This document shows, piece by piece, positions 37,393 through 46,611 of a DNA stretch of 64,000 bases (the first letter of the stretch is position 1; each line of letters opens with the position of its first letter). The notes below the pieces were generated by a model. It was not told where the DNA came from. It worked only from the letters and a program-made list of their open reading frames with translations, and searched no databases. A program made the position numbers and the translations under genes. Source of the DNA: JAVVHE01 sp038238915 (lineage in GTDB: Bacteria > Pseudomonadota > Alphaproteobacteria > Sphingomonadales > Sphingomonadaceae); assembly GCA_038238915.1 (NCBI GenBank), contig JBBSFH010000001.1, positions 62,001-126,000 on the forward strand. Reading direction: 5' to 3'.

Positions 37393-37418
37393 AACACCGG
37401 CGCGGGTGCGGGGGTTCC
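37393..37418 (-). promoter_or_regulatory. Near-consensus EcfG-type promoter for the DUF2171 gene
   Basis: On the - strand GGAAC (37414-37418), 17 bp, TGTT (37393-37396): one base from GGAAC-N16/17-CGTT. It lies about 67 nt upstream of the ATG. Confidence 0.5.
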
Positions 37419-37487
37419 GCTTTCCCTCTCGCCAGTCGCGTCCAAGTGGTTAAACAGCACGATGGCCTACTGCTCGCCCCTGAACCG

Positions 37488-37997
37488 ATGACCGTCACCT
37501 GGACCGGCCGCTATCTCGAGGCGGTCGACGATGATGGCTGGGAATATGTGCGCCGCGTGGGCGGCATGTCCGCCGCGGTGATCCTTGCGATCACCGACGA
37601 TGGGGAGGCGGTGTTCGTCGAACAGCATCGCCCTGCGCTCGGTGCCAACGCAATCGAGCTGCCCGCCGGTCTGGTCGGCGATGCGGACGGGCCGGGCGAA
37701 AGCGCCCGCGTGGCCGCCGAGCGCGAACTATTCGAAGAGACGGGCTTTGTCGCGCGCAACTGGAAGGAACTCGGCGAGTTCGCCAGTTCGCCCGGCACAA
37801 GCGCGGAGACGTTCCACCTGTTCCTCGCCACGGGCCTCGAACGGCGCGCGCCGGGCGGCGGCACCGGGCGTGAGCGGATCACGGTTCACACGGTGGTGCT
37901 GGCCCAGATTGCGGATTTCGTCGCCGCACGCCGAGCGGAAGGTTGCGTGATCGATTGTCGGCTGATCGCGTTCCTGCCGTGGATCAATCTCGTATGA
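37488..37997 (+). CDS. Nudix hydrolase (ADP-ribose pyrophosphatase type)
   Basis: 169 residues. Seen: AIELPAGLVGD, then the Nudix-box core ESARVAAERELFEETGF (EX7REUXEEXGU); the leading glycine is one position off the strict box. The sequence resembles ADP-ribose pyrophosphatases. Its stop overlaps the next start (ATGA), so it is coupled to the CinA-like gene. Confidence 0.85.
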   Translation: MTVTWTGRYLEAVDDDGWEYVRRVGGMSAAVILAITDDGEAVFVEQHRPALGANAIELPAGLVGDADGPGESARVAAERELFEETGFVARNWKELGEFASSPGTSAETFHLFLATGLERRAPGGGTGRERITVHTVVLAQIADFVAARRAEGCVIDCRLIAFLPWINLV

Positions 37998-38743
37998 GCG
38001 AGCGTGTGTGGACCGCCGCGCTTGTGATCGTCGGCGATGAAATCCTCTCGGGCCGCACGCAGGACCGCAATCTGGCGACGCTCGCAAAATGGCTGAACGC
38101 GGGCGGCATCAGGCTGCGCGAGGTGCGCGTGGTTCCCGACCAAATGGACGCGATCGGTCGCGCGCTGAACGATTCGCGCGCGGCCCATGATTATGTCTTC
38201 ACCACCGGCGGCATCGGCCCCACGCACGATGACATCACCGTCGATGCGGTCGCCGCCGCGCTCGGTGTTCCGGTCGTCAGTCATCCGCGCGCGGAGGCGC
38301 TGCTGCGCGACTATTATGGCGATCGGATCAATGAAACGCGGCTGCGCATGGCGCGCGTACCGCAAGGCGCGGAACTGATCGAGAATGCGCGCACCGGTGC
38401 GCCCGGCGTGCGGATCGGCAATATCTTCATGCTCGCCGGTGTGCCCGCGATCATGCAGACGATGCTCGATGCGATCGAGGGTACGCTGGACGGCGGCAGG
38501 CCGATGCTGTCGCGCGGTGTGGGTGCCTGGACGCACGAAAGCACCGTCGCCGATCTGCTGCGTGAAACCGAGAAGGCGTGGGACGGTCTAGCGGTTGGCA
38601 GCTATCCGTTCTGGCGCGAGGGCCGCGCGGGGGCGAATTTCGTCATGCGCCACGAGGATGCTGATGTACTCGCGCGCGCGGTGGCCGATCTGCGCGCTCG
38701 GCTCGCGGCGCAGGGGATCGAGAGCTTCGACGGCGGAATCTAG
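37994..38743 (+). CDS. CinA-like molybdopterin-binding-domain protein
   Basis: 249 residues: the MoaB/MogA-type fold of CinA N-terminal domains, with VIVGDEILSGRTQDRN, FTTGGIGPTHDDIT and FMLAGVPAIMQTM. The C-terminal NMN-deamidase domain of full CinA is absent. Upstream Nudix partner suggests nucleotide (ADP-ribose or NAD) salvage; this is inference. Confidence 0.87.
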   Translation: MSERVWTAALVIVGDEILSGRTQDRNLATLAKWLNAGGIRLREVRVVPDQMDAIGRALNDSRAAHDYVFTTGGIGPTHDDITVDAVAAALGVPVVSHPRAEALLRDYYGDRINETRLRMARVPQGAELIENARTGAPGVRIGNIFMLAGVPAIMQTMLDAIEGTLDGGRPMLSRGVGAWTHESTVADLLRETEKAWDGLAVGSYPFWREGRAGANFVMRHEDADVLARAVADLRARLAAQGIESFDGGI

Positions 38744-38802
38744 ACTGCGCGGCGTTGTGCGCGACGCACGGCGATCCCATCTGGCGCGAAACGGAGTAAA
38801 GC

Positions 38803-39582
38803 TTGGCCGACATTGATGTTCTGGAGCGAACCGGCCTCGAAACGGACGAGTCGGCACCGATCGAGGGCCTTGCGGTCGCCTCGATCGGCAAGCGTTACGG
38901 ACCACGCATCGTGCTCGCGGACGTATCGCTGACGGTCCGCCGCGGCGAGGTGGTGGGCCTGCTTGGCCCCAATGGCGCGGGCAAGACGACATGCTTTTAT
39001 TCGATCATGGGCCTGTCGCAGCCCGATCAGGGCCGGATCCTGCTCGATGGGCACGATATCACCAAGTTGCCGATGTACCGCCGCGCGATCCTGGGGCTCG
39101 GCTATCTGCCGCAGGAAACCTCGATCTTCCGCGGCCTTTCGGTCGAGGAGAACATCCTTGCCGTGCTCGAGATCGCCGAACCCGATCGCAAACGTCGCGC
39201 CGAGCGCCTCGACGAACTGCTCGAGGAGTTTCATATCGTGCGTCTGCGCAAGGCCCCCGCGATGGCACTTTCGGGCGGCGAACGGCGACGCTGCGAAATC
39301 GCGCGCGCGCTTGCGGCCAACCCGTCGATCATGCTGCTCGACGAGCCGTTCGCGGGGATCGATCCGATTTCGATCTCGGACATCCGCGCTTTGGTTCTCC
39401 AGCTCCGCGATCGTGGCATCGGTGTGCTGATCACCGATCATAACGTGCGCGAAACACTCGGCATCGTCGACCGCGCTTGCATAATTTACGATGGCCGGGT
39501 GCTGTTCGAAGGCACTCCAGAGGCATTAGTAGCCAATGAGGATGTCCGGCGGGTCTATCTGGGTGATGCGTTCGACCGATAG
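38803..39582 (+). CDS. lptB: LPS export ABC transporter ATP-binding protein
   Basis: 259 residues. Seen: Walker A GPNGAGKTT, Q-loop YLPQETSIFRGLSVEEN, signature LSGGERRRCEIARAL, Walker B IMLLDEPFAGIDP, and H-loop ITDHNVRE. LptB powers LPS transport with LptFG. The TTG start at 38803 has GGAG 7 nt upstream. rpoN follows 21 bp later, the common proteobacterial order. Confidence 0.94.
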   Translation: MADIDVLERTGLETDESAPIEGLAVASIGKRYGPRIVLADVSLTVRRGEVVGLLGPNGAGKTTCFYSIMGLSQPDQGRILLDGHDITKLPMYRRAILGLGYLPQETSIFRGLSVEENILAVLEIAEPDRKRRAERLDELLEEFHIVRLRKAPAMALSGGERRRCEIARALAANPSIMLLDEPFAGIDPISISDIRALVLQLRDRGIGVLITDHNVRETLGIVDRACIIYDGRVLFEGTPEALVANEDVRRVYLGDAFDR

Positions 39583-39603
39583 TGTGCGTACTGTGGCGTT
39601 CCG

Positions 39604-41097
39604 ATGAGCCTCGCACCCCGCCTCGATCTGCGCCAGTCCCAGCAGCTGGTGATGACGCCGCAATTGCAGCAGGCGATCAAGCTGCTGCAGTTGAACAATA
39701 TCGAACTCGAAGCGCATGTGATGGCCGAGATCGAGGCCAATCCCCTGCTCGAACTCGATGGCGGCGATACGGCCGAACCGACCGCATCCACCGATGACGC
39801 AACTCCGCTCACCGCGACCACCCCCGCAGACGAGATGCGGACCGACGAACTGATCGAGCGTGGCGAGGGGATCGGCGATGCACCGCTCGACGCGGACTAT
39901 GTCGGCGAAACCTTCCATCACGCATCCGACGAGCCGACAACCGGGCCGACGGGATCGGGTTCGGCCGAAGTGGGCGGCGAGGGCGCGGGCGACATCGATG
40001 CGCTCGCGCAGACGGGGCTGGGCCTCGCCCAGCATCTGGAAACGCAGGCGGCGGCGCAGTTGACCGGCACGAACCTCGCGATCGCCCGCTATTTGATCGA
40101 TCAGATCGACGAGGCCGGCTATCTGCGCGCCGATCTTGACGAGGTGGCGGACGCGCTCGCCGTCACGCGCGCGAGGGTCGACGCAATTGTGCGCCTGGTG
40201 CAGGGGTTCGATCCGACCGGGGTAGGCGCACGCACGCTGGCTGAATGTCTGATGCTGCAGGCGCGCGAGGCCAATTTGCTCGATCGCCGGATGCGGCTGC
40301 TGCTCAAGAACCTCGACATTCTCGCGCGCGGCGATCTGGGGTCGCTGCGGCGCATCTGCGGCGCCGATGGCGACGAGCTGGCGCGGCTGATCCGCACGCT
40401 GCGGTCTTTCGATCCCAAGCCGGGGCTGCGACTGGGCGGCGAGCCTGCGACACCGGTTGCACCCGACGTGCTCGTGCGGCGCACGAAGTCGGGCTGGGCG
40501 ATCGAGCTCAATCAGGCGACGCTGCCGCGCGTTCTGGTCAATCATCGCTACCACACCGAACTCGCGCGCGGTGCAAAGGGGCAGGCCAAGATCTTCCTCA
40601 CCGATTGCCTGACTTCGGCCAACTGGCTTGCCAAGGCGCTCGATCAGCGCGCGCGCACGATCATCACGGTTGCTACCGAGATCGTGCGCCATCAGGAACG
40701 CTTTTTCGAGCGCGGCGTGCGCTATCTGCGCCCGCTCAACCTGCGCACCGTTGCCGGCGTGGTGGGAATGCACGAATCGACGATCAGCCGCGTGACCTCG
40801 AACAAATATCTCGAATGCGAGCGCGGGCTGTTCGAGCTCAAATTCTTCTTCGCGCCCGCGTTGCAGGTGGTGGGGGGCGGAGCCGAGGACGCGGTTTCAA
40901 CCACCGCAGTCAAGCGCCGCATTCGGGAACTGATCGATGCCGAGACTGCGGATACAGTGCATTCGGACGACGTGCTTGTTGAAATGCTGCATGGCGAAGG
41001 GTACGATGTCGCGCGGCGCACGATCGCTAAGTACCGCGAGGGCATGGGGCTGGGATCGAGCGTTATGCGGCGACGGCGATTTGCGATGGATGCGTAA
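39604..41097 (+). CDS. rpoN: RNA polymerase sigma-54 factor
   Basis: 497 residues. Seen: the N-terminal Gln-rich activator-interaction region (LRQSQQLVMTPQLQQAIKLLQ), an acidic region II, the core-binding part, helix-turn-helix (GMHESTISRVTSNKYL), and the RpoN box ARRTIAKYREGMGLGSS near the end. Just downstream of lptB. Confidence 0.96.
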   Translation: MSLAPRLDLRQSQQLVMTPQLQQAIKLLQLNNIELEAHVMAEIEANPLLELDGGDTAEPTASTDDATPLTATTPADEMRTDELIERGEGIGDAPLDADYVGETFHHASDEPTTGPTGSGSAEVGGEGAGDIDALAQTGLGLAQHLETQAAAQLTGTNLAIARYLIDQIDEAGYLRADLDEVADALAVTRARVDAIVRLVQGFDPTGVGARTLAECLMLQAREANLLDRRMRLLLKNLDILARGDLGSLRRICGADGDELARLIRTLRSFDPKPGLRLGGEPATPVAPDVLVRRTKSGWAIELNQATLPRVLVNHRYHTELARGAKGQAKIFLTDCLTSANWLAKALDQRARTIITVATEIVRHQERFFERGVRYLRPLNLRTVAGVVGMHESTISRVTSNKYLECERGLFELKFFFAPALQVVGGGAEDAVSTTAVKRRIRELIDAETADTVHSDDVLVEMLHGEGYDVARRTIAKYREGMGLGSSVMRRRRFAMDA

Positions 41098-41269
41098 CGT
41101 GCTGCCAAGTCAGCTTAACAGGCGAACATGGCGGGCACTCAAGATACATCATTGCGTAGCAGTTTTAATTGATGCCGGGTGACCAGATGTTGGACCTTTG
41201 GCGCAAGTTGAGTGTTCAGTACCGCACCAGACGCTAGCAATTTGGCACCTCTGACGCACACGGCCTCCC

Positions 41270-41455
41270 ATGTTGATGACACCCAAAGATCGACTGCCAG
41301 TCTCTTCTGCCTTTCGCGTCTGGCGCGACAGGCAACAGCGCGCGGTGATAGGTCAATGTCTGGCCACTGCATTCACTCCCGCCACCGACGACGAACTGGC
41401 GTCAATGCTCGCCAAGCTCGCGCGCCACGGCACGCCAACCGCAAAGCGACGCTGA
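41270..41455 (+). CDS. Possible small hypothetical protein (61 residues)
   Basis: Sits in the 434-bp gap between rpoN and rpoZ. Basic N-terminus (FRVWRDRQQRAV) and an acidic/helical end (DDELASMLAKLA). No family recognised and no clear ribosome-binding site, so it may not be real. The rest of the gap (41098-41531) shows nothing else convincing. Confidence 0.3.
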   Translation: MLMTPKDRLPVSSAFRVWRDRQQRAVIGQCLATAFTPATDDELASMLAKLARHGTPTAKRR

Positions 41456-41531
41456 TCCGGCTTGTCCGCGCGCGCAATCGGGACTATGTTGAAGATCATC
41501 CCGCATCGCCGCTAGCTTGGAGATCGCCCGC

Positions 41532-41873
41532 ATGGCGCGCGTCACCGTTGAAGATTGTGTCCAGAAAATTCCCAACCGCTTCGATCTGGTGCTGTTCGCA
41601 GCCCAGCGCGCGCGCCAGATCGCGACCGGGTCCGATCTGACCGTGGAGCGGGACCGCGACAAGAACCCCGTTGTCGCCCTGCGCGAGATCGCCGAAGCCA
41701 CCGTCCAGCCCGCCGCGCTGCAGGAAGCGATGATCGCCTCGATGCAGCGCGTGCTCGTCGCGGACGAGGATGCGCCCGATGCGATGGGTTCGCTCGCCGC
41801 TTCGGCCGAGGCGCTGCGGATCACCGCCGCCCAGCCACCGCGCAATCAGAACCTCGGTCCCGATTACGAGTAA
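41532..41873 (+). CDS. rpoZ: RNA polymerase omega subunit
   Basis: 113 residues, MARVTVEDCVQKIPNRFDLVLFAAQRARQ followed by NPVVALREIAE, the standard omega signature. Longer C-terminal tail as in alphaproteobacteria. The ATG at 41532 has GGAG upstream. Confidence 0.95.
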   Translation: MARVTVEDCVQKIPNRFDLVLFAAQRARQIATGSDLTVERDRDKNPVVALREIAEATVQPAALQEAMIASMQRVLVADEDAPDAMGSLAASAEALRITAAQPPRNQNLGPDYE

Positions 41874-41932
41874 CGCCGCTTAACGTGGCCGTCTGCGCCC
41901 GCTAGGGTCCGCTCCAATCTTGGGAGACGGAC

Positions 41933-44014
41933 ATGAGCGTGGTGAATTATTCGATCGATGGCGACATCGCCGTACTGGCGCTGAACAACCCGCCGGTGAA
42001 CGCGCTTTCGGCCGCTCTACGCGGTGCGATCGGCGAGGGTTTGGCGCGCGCGAACGCGGACGCGGCAGTGCGCGCGATTGTGATCGTTGGCGGCGCCGAT
42101 ACGTTCATCGCCGGCGCAGACATTGCCGAATTCGGCACGCCCGCCGCCTGGGCCGCGCCCGCGCTGCCCGATCTGGTGCTGATGCTGGAGGCATCGGCCA
42201 AGCCCGTGGTGGCAGGGATCGCGGGTGTGGCGCTTGGTGGCGGGCTGGAAGTGGCGCTGGGCTGTGCAGCGCGCGTCGCGGTTGCCTCGGCCAAAGTGGG
42301 GCTGCCTGAGGTGGCGCTCGGCCTGTTGCCGGGGGCAGGCGGCACGCAGCGGTTGCCGCGCCTGATCGGGCCCGAAGCCGCGATCGAAATGATCACCAGC
42401 GGCAAGCATATTCCCGCGAGCCAAGCGCTTGCGCTCGGCGTGATCGATGCGGTGGTGGACCGCGCGCGCGAGGGGGCGATTGCCCATGCGCGCGCACTGG
42501 TGGCGGATGGCCGCAAGATCGTGCCGGTGCTCGAACGCACCGACAAGGTGAGCGGGATCGATCCTGCCGTGTTCGCCGCCGCGCGCGCGACGGTGGGCAA
42601 GAAGGCGCGTGGCAGGCTCGCCCCGCTCAAGATCGTCGATTGTGTCGAGGCGGCGTGCACGCTGGCCCCGCATGAGGGGCTGGCGTTCGAACGCGCGCGC
42701 TTCGCCGAATTGCTGGCGAGCGATCAGCGCGAGGCGCTCGTCTATTATTTCTTCGCCGAGCGCGAGGCGCGCAAGGTTCCTGGCCTCGTCGCGCAGCCGA
42801 TGCCGGTGAACCGGGTCGCGGTGATCGGATCGGGGACGATGGGCGGTGGCATCGCGATGGTGTTCGCCAACGCCGGGCTGCCGGTGACGCTGGTCGACAT
42901 CAATCCCGAAGCGCTCGCGAAGGGACGCGCGACAATCGAGAAGAATTACACGACGAGCGTCGCGCGCGGATCGACGCCGCAGGCGAAGGCAGACAAGGCG
43001 ATCGGCCTGATTTCGGGCGCGACCGATTATGCGGCGCTGGCCGATGTGGACCTTGTAGTTGAAGCGGTGTTCGAGAAGATGGCGCTGAAGAAAACCATCT
43101 TCGCCGCCTTGGATCACGCCACGCCGAGCCACGCGATCCTGGCGACCAATACGAGCACGCTCGACATCGATGCGATCGCGTCCGCCACCACGCGGCCCGA
43201 CAAGGTGGTGGGCACGCACTTCTTCTCGCCCGCCAATGTGATGAAGTTGCTGGAGAATGTGCGTGGCAAGGCCAGCAGCCCGGAGACGATCGCAACCGTG
43301 ATGGCGCTGGGCCGCGCGCTGGGCAAGGTGACCGTGCTCGCGGGCAATTGCGATGGTTTCATCGCCAACCGGATGCTCCAATATTATACCGGCGAGGCCG
43401 AATATCTTTTGGAAGAGGGTGCGACGCCCGAGCAGGTCGATCGCGTTGCCGAGGCGTTCGGCATGCCGATGGGTCCGTTTGCGATGGGCGATCTGGCGGG
43501 GATCGATGTGGGCGTGCTGATCCGGCGCGAACGCGCGGCGGCGGGGACGCTACCGCACGGCGAGCGCGTTTCGCCGATCTCTGGCAGGTTGTTCGATGCG
43601 GGGCGGCTCGGGCAGAAGACGGGCAAGGGCTATTACCGCTACGAAGGGCGCGAGCGACTGCCCGACGCCGAGACGATGGCGATCATCGAGGCGGCATCGC
43701 GCGAGGCGGGGATCGAGCGGCGTGCGATTCCTGACGCGGAGATCGAGGAGCGTCTGTTCATGCCCGTGGTCAACGAGGGCGCGAAGGTGCTGGAGGATGG
43801 CACGGCTGCGCGCGCGGGCGACATCGATGTGGCGTGGGTGAACGGCTACGGCTGGCCCGCGCATAAGGGCGGCCCGATGTGGTGGGGCGCGCGGGTGGGC
43901 CTGGCGAAGGTGCTGGCGGTGGTCGAGCGGGTTTCGGCGCGGAACGGGCCACGGTGGGCGGCGTCGGCTTTGCTGGTGCGGTTGGCGAAGGAGGGGGGCG
44001 GGTGGCCGGGGTGA
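41933..44014 (+). CDS. Fused enoyl-CoA hydratase / 3-hydroxyacyl-CoA dehydrogenase
   Basis: 693 residues of the FadB/FadJ type for fatty-acid beta-oxidation. Residues 1-200 are crotonase (ALNNPPVNALS, IVGGADTFIAGADIAEFG, AGVALGGGLEVALGC); about 290-470 the NAD-binding HADH domain (VAVIGSGTMGGGIAMVFANAG, NTSTLDIDAIA, GTHFFSPANVM); then two C-terminal HADH domains. The stop overlaps the next GTG (GTGA). No thiolase partner is adjacent. Confidence 0.92.
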   Translation: MSVVNYSIDGDIAVLALNNPPVNALSAALRGAIGEGLARANADAAVRAIVIVGGADTFIAGADIAEFGTPAAWAAPALPDLVLMLEASAKPVVAGIAGVALGGGLEVALGCAARVAVASAKVGLPEVALGLLPGAGGTQRLPRLIGPEAAIEMITSGKHIPASQALALGVIDAVVDRAREGAIAHARALVADGRKIVPVLERTDKVSGIDPAVFAAARATVGKKARGRLAPLKIVDCVEAACTLAPHEGLAFERARFAELLASDQREALVYYFFAEREARKVPGLVAQPMPVNRVAVIGSGTMGGGIAMVFANAGLPVTLVDINPEALAKGRATIEKNYTTSVARGSTPQAKADKAIGLISGATDYAALADVDLVVEAVFEKMALKKTIFAALDHATPSHAILATNTSTLDIDAIASATTRPDKVVGTHFFSPANVMKLLENVRGKASSPETIATVMALGRALGKVTVLAGNCDGFIANRMLQYYTGEAEYLLEEGATPEQVDRVAEAFGMPMGPFAMGDLAGIDVGVLIRRERAAAGTLPHGERVSPISGRLFDAGRLGQKTGKGYYRYEGRERLPDAETMAIIEAASREAGIERRAIPDAEIEERLFMPVVNEGAKVLEDGTAARAGDIDVAWVNGYGWPAHKGGPMWWGARVGLAKVLAVVERVSARNGPRWAASALLVRLAKEGGGWPG

Positions 44015-44547
44015 GCGAACGCCTGACGCACGCAGACGGATATATTACGATTATCTGCGCGACGACGGCGATGTTGGATGCGGAGGATGAAGGCGGTGCG
44101 GCCGTTGCCGCCATGCTGGAGGTCGGCGCGCCCGAAAGCTGGCCGCCCGAGCACAACGGCCCCGAAACGCGCGCTTGGCTTCGTGGCTTGATGGCTGAGC
44201 ACCCCGACGAACCAGGCTTTGCGGCTTGGTACATCGTGGCGGACGGTCGGCTGGCGGGAACATGCGGATACACGGGGCCGCCCGATGGCGACGGCGTGGT
44301 CGAGATCGGATACGCGGTCATCCCCGAACGGCAGCGGCGAGGCTTCGCGACCGTGGCTGCGCGCCTGTTGACGCGGCGAGCCTTCACCGATGAGCGCGTG
44401 CGGAGCGTTACCGCACGCACGCTGGCGACGGGCGAGGCTTCGCAGAAGGTGCTCCTAGGCTGCGGCTTTGTCGCGACAGGACCACGCGAGGACAGTGAGG
44501 AAGGCGAGATGATCCGGTTCGTGGCGGAGCGGCCGCAACTCGCCTGA
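44011..44547 (+). CDS. GNAT-family N-acetyltransferase
   Basis: 178 residues of the GNAT (RimJ/RimL-like) type: GYTGPPDGDGVVEIGYAVIPERQRRGFATVAARLLTRRAF carries the acetyl-CoA-binding Q/RxxGxA-type loop (RQRRGFA). The GTG start at 44011 overlaps the upstream stop. Substrate unknown. Confidence 0.8.
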   Translation: MSERLTHADGYITIICATTAMLDAEDEGGAAVAAMLEVGAPESWPPEHNGPETRAWLRGLMAEHPDEPGFAAWYIVADGRLAGTCGYTGPPDGDGVVEIGYAVIPERQRRGFATVAARLLTRRAFTDERVRSVTARTLATGEASQKVLLGCGFVATGPREDSEEGEMIRFVAERPQLA

Positions 44548-44553
44548 GCCGCC

Positions 44554-45120
44554 TCAAGCCTCCAGCTCGATATCCCAGTACAGATAATCCCGCCATGTCT
44601 CGTGCAGATAGTGCGGCGGGAACGCGCGCCCATGTTCCTGCAGATGATGAGTGGTCGGCTGGAAAGGCCGTTGCCGGGGCATCATGTGTGCTTCGGCGGG
44701 CGTCCGTCCGCCCTTGCGCAGGTTGCACGGCGCGCACGCGGTCGTCACATTTTCCCAGGTGGTCCGTCCTCCATAGGCGCGCGGCACCACGTGATCGAAG
44801 GTGAGGTCGCTCGGCACGCCACAATATTGGCAACTGAACTTGTCGCGCAGGAACAGGTTGAACCGGGTGAACGCGGGGTGGCTCGCGGGCTTCACATATT
44901 GTTTGAGTGCGATCACGCTCGGCAGGCGCATCGTGAAGCTCGGCGAATGGATTTCGCGGGCATATTCGGCCACGATGTCCACCCGATCGAGGAACACCGC
45001 CTTCACCGAAGTCTGCCAGCCCCACAGCGAAAGCGGGTAGTAGCTGAGCGGCGTATAGTCCGCGTTAAGCACCAGCGCGGGGCAGGATTCGGGGGGGACG
45101 AGGAGAGACGTATCCAGCAT
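44554..45120 (-). CDS. HNH endonuclease
   Basis: 188 residues with the HNH fold: FSCQYCGVPSDLTFDHVVPRAYGGRTTWENVTTACAPCNLRKG gives the CxxC...DH...N...CxxC ribbon. The N-terminal part (VLNADYTPLSYYPLSLWGW) is the family typical of a widespread single-copy alphaproteobacterial HNH protein; it is not evidence of a mobile element. Convergent with the GNAT gene. ATG at 45120. Confidence 0.88.
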   Translation of the reverse strand: MLDTSLLVPPESCPALVLNADYTPLSYYPLSLWGWQTSVKAVFLDRVDIVAEYAREIHSPSFTMRLPSVIALKQYVKPASHPAFTRFNLFLRDKFSCQYCGVPSDLTFDHVVPRAYGGRTTWENVTTACAPCNLRKGGRTPAEAHMMPRQRPFQPTTHHLQEHGRAFPPHYLHETWRDYLYWDIELEA

Positions 45121-45293
45121 TGGCGCTCCGCATGTCCGGAGCCGCACCCAGCGAGTTCGCCCTGTCGCACTCAAGGCGGACACGCTTGGCAGCGGGTCCG
45201 TCTGAATTCCAGTTGGGCGCTCCATACACCGCGAAGTGTTGCAGTGTAATGACGAATTTTCGTGCAGCGCGCGGCACACGGCCGCGTTGTGAA

Positions 45294-46085
45294 TTAAGCT
45301 GGGGATATCTCGTGGATTGCCTGTGCAAGCATCACGCTGCAGAGCTGCGCGCGATATTCGGCCGAGGCGTGAATGTCACTGCTGAGATCGGCGGGATCGG
45401 GGCGTAAATCGGCGACTGTCGCCACGGTGAAAGTGCCCGCCAGCGCGGCTTCGGCCTCGCTCCAGCGGAATACGCCCGAGCCCGCACCCGTCACTGCGAC
45501 GCGCACGCCCGAAGCGTGGCGCGCCACGCAAATCCCCGCCAGCGCATAGCGCGAAATGGGGTGGCGATGCTTGGCATACGCGCTGGGCAAGCAGGGGAAG
45601 GATGCGCCCACGATGATCTCGTCTTCTTCCAGCGCGGTGGTGAACATGCCGCGGAAATAGTCGTCCGCAGCGATCGTGCGCCGATCGGTTCGGATCTGCG
45701 TGCCGAGCGCAAGGACGGCGGCGGGATAATCCGCTGCGGGATCGTTGTTGGCCAGCGCGCCGCCCAGCGTGCCGCGCGCCCGCACCGCCGGATCGCCCAC
45801 GAGCGCCGCCATCCGGGCCAGCATCGGCAGGTGTTGCCGCACGAGCGCGCTCGTCTCGATCGCGCGATGCCGCGCCATCGCACCAATGACCAGGCGATCA
45901 CCTTCGATCGCGATCGTGCCGAGGCCGGGGATGCGCGAAAGATCGATCAGCGCAGACGGCTGGCGCAGCCCGGATTTCATCGCGGGGAGCAGCGTGTGGC
46001 CACCCGCGATCAGCGCCGCGTCCCCGCCCATCAGCGCCCGCGCCGCCGCTATCGTCGAAGGACAGTGCCATTCAAAGGCTTGCAT
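45294..46085 (-). CDS. Molybdenum hydroxylase FAD-binding (medium) subunit
   Basis: 263 residues, CoxM/FAD-binding type: GGDAALIAGGHTLLPAMKSGLRQP, VGDPAVRARGTLGGALANNDPAADYPAAVLAL. The ATG at 46085 follows GGGAG and overlaps the end of the 2Fe-2S subunit gene by 14 bp. No large-subunit gene follows; the nearest is at 23651-25912. Confidence 0.92.
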   Translation of the reverse strand: MQAFEWHCPSTIAAARALMGGDAALIAGGHTLLPAMKSGLRQPSALIDLSRIPGLGTIAIEGDRLVIGAMARHRAIETSALVRQHLPMLARMAALVGDPAVRARGTLGGALANNDPAADYPAAVLALGTQIRTDRRTIAADDYFRGMFTTALEEDEIIVGASFPCLPSAYAKHRHPISRYALAGICVARHASGVRVAVTGAGSGVFRWSEAEAALAGTFTVATVADLRPDPADLSSDIHASAEYRAQLCSVMLAQAIHEISPA

Positions 46086-46548
46086 TCGCGCTCTCCCCAG
46101 CACCCGCGTGGATGGAGTTTACGATGTTAAGATATCCGGTGCAACGGCATAGATTTCCTTCAAGTTCGTGTCGGATCGTCTCCACATCGAGCTCGGGCCC
46201 GTGGCGCTTTGCCATCGCGATTCCCGCGAGGATCATGCCCGGTGTGCAGAAGCCGCATTGCAGCCCGTGGTGCGCGCTGAAGGCGGCCTGCATCGGGTGG
46301 AGCTGGCCGTCCTTTGCCAGCCCCTCGATCGTGATGACCGCGTGACCGTCCGCCTGCGCCACCAGCACGGTGCACGCCTTCACCGCCTCGCCGTCCAGCA
46401 GCACGGTGCACGCGCCGCACTGGCTGGTATCGCAGCCGATGTGCGTACCCGTCAGGCCCAGCCCATCGCGCAACCAATCGACCAGCAGCGTCGAGGGGGG
46501 GACGTCGGCGCTCCGCGCCTCGTGATTGATCGTAACGGATACCTGCAT
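46072..46548 (-). CDS. Molybdenum hydroxylase 2Fe-2S (small) subunit
   Basis: 158 residues. Plant-type 2Fe-2S site GCDTSQCGACTVLLDG plus the second cluster CGFCTPGMI...CRCTGY. Electron transfer between molybdopterin and FAD. First gene of the pair; divergent from the MHS transporter by about 60 bp. Confidence 0.94.
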   Translation of the reverse strand: MQVSVTINHEARSADVPPSTLLVDWLRDGLGLTGTHIGCDTSQCGACTVLLDGEAVKACTVLVAQADGHAVITIEGLAKDGQLHPMQAAFSAHHGLQCGFCTPGMILAGIAMAKRHGPELDVETIRHELEGNLCRCTGYLNIVNSIHAGAGESANASL

Positions 46549-46611
46549 GTTTGCGCTCTAGCCGCCCGGCGCGCTTGCCGGAAGGGGCGAGAGCGGCTTT
46601 GATCGATCCAC

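Noticed and set aside
42017..43381. A 454-codon frame antisense to the beta-oxidation enzyme
   Set aside because: Shadow frame with no domain, opposite a well-supported gene.
44554..45120. Mobile element or restriction locus around the HNH endonuclease
   Set aside because: It matches a widespread core HNH protein; no transposase, methylase or repeats nearby.
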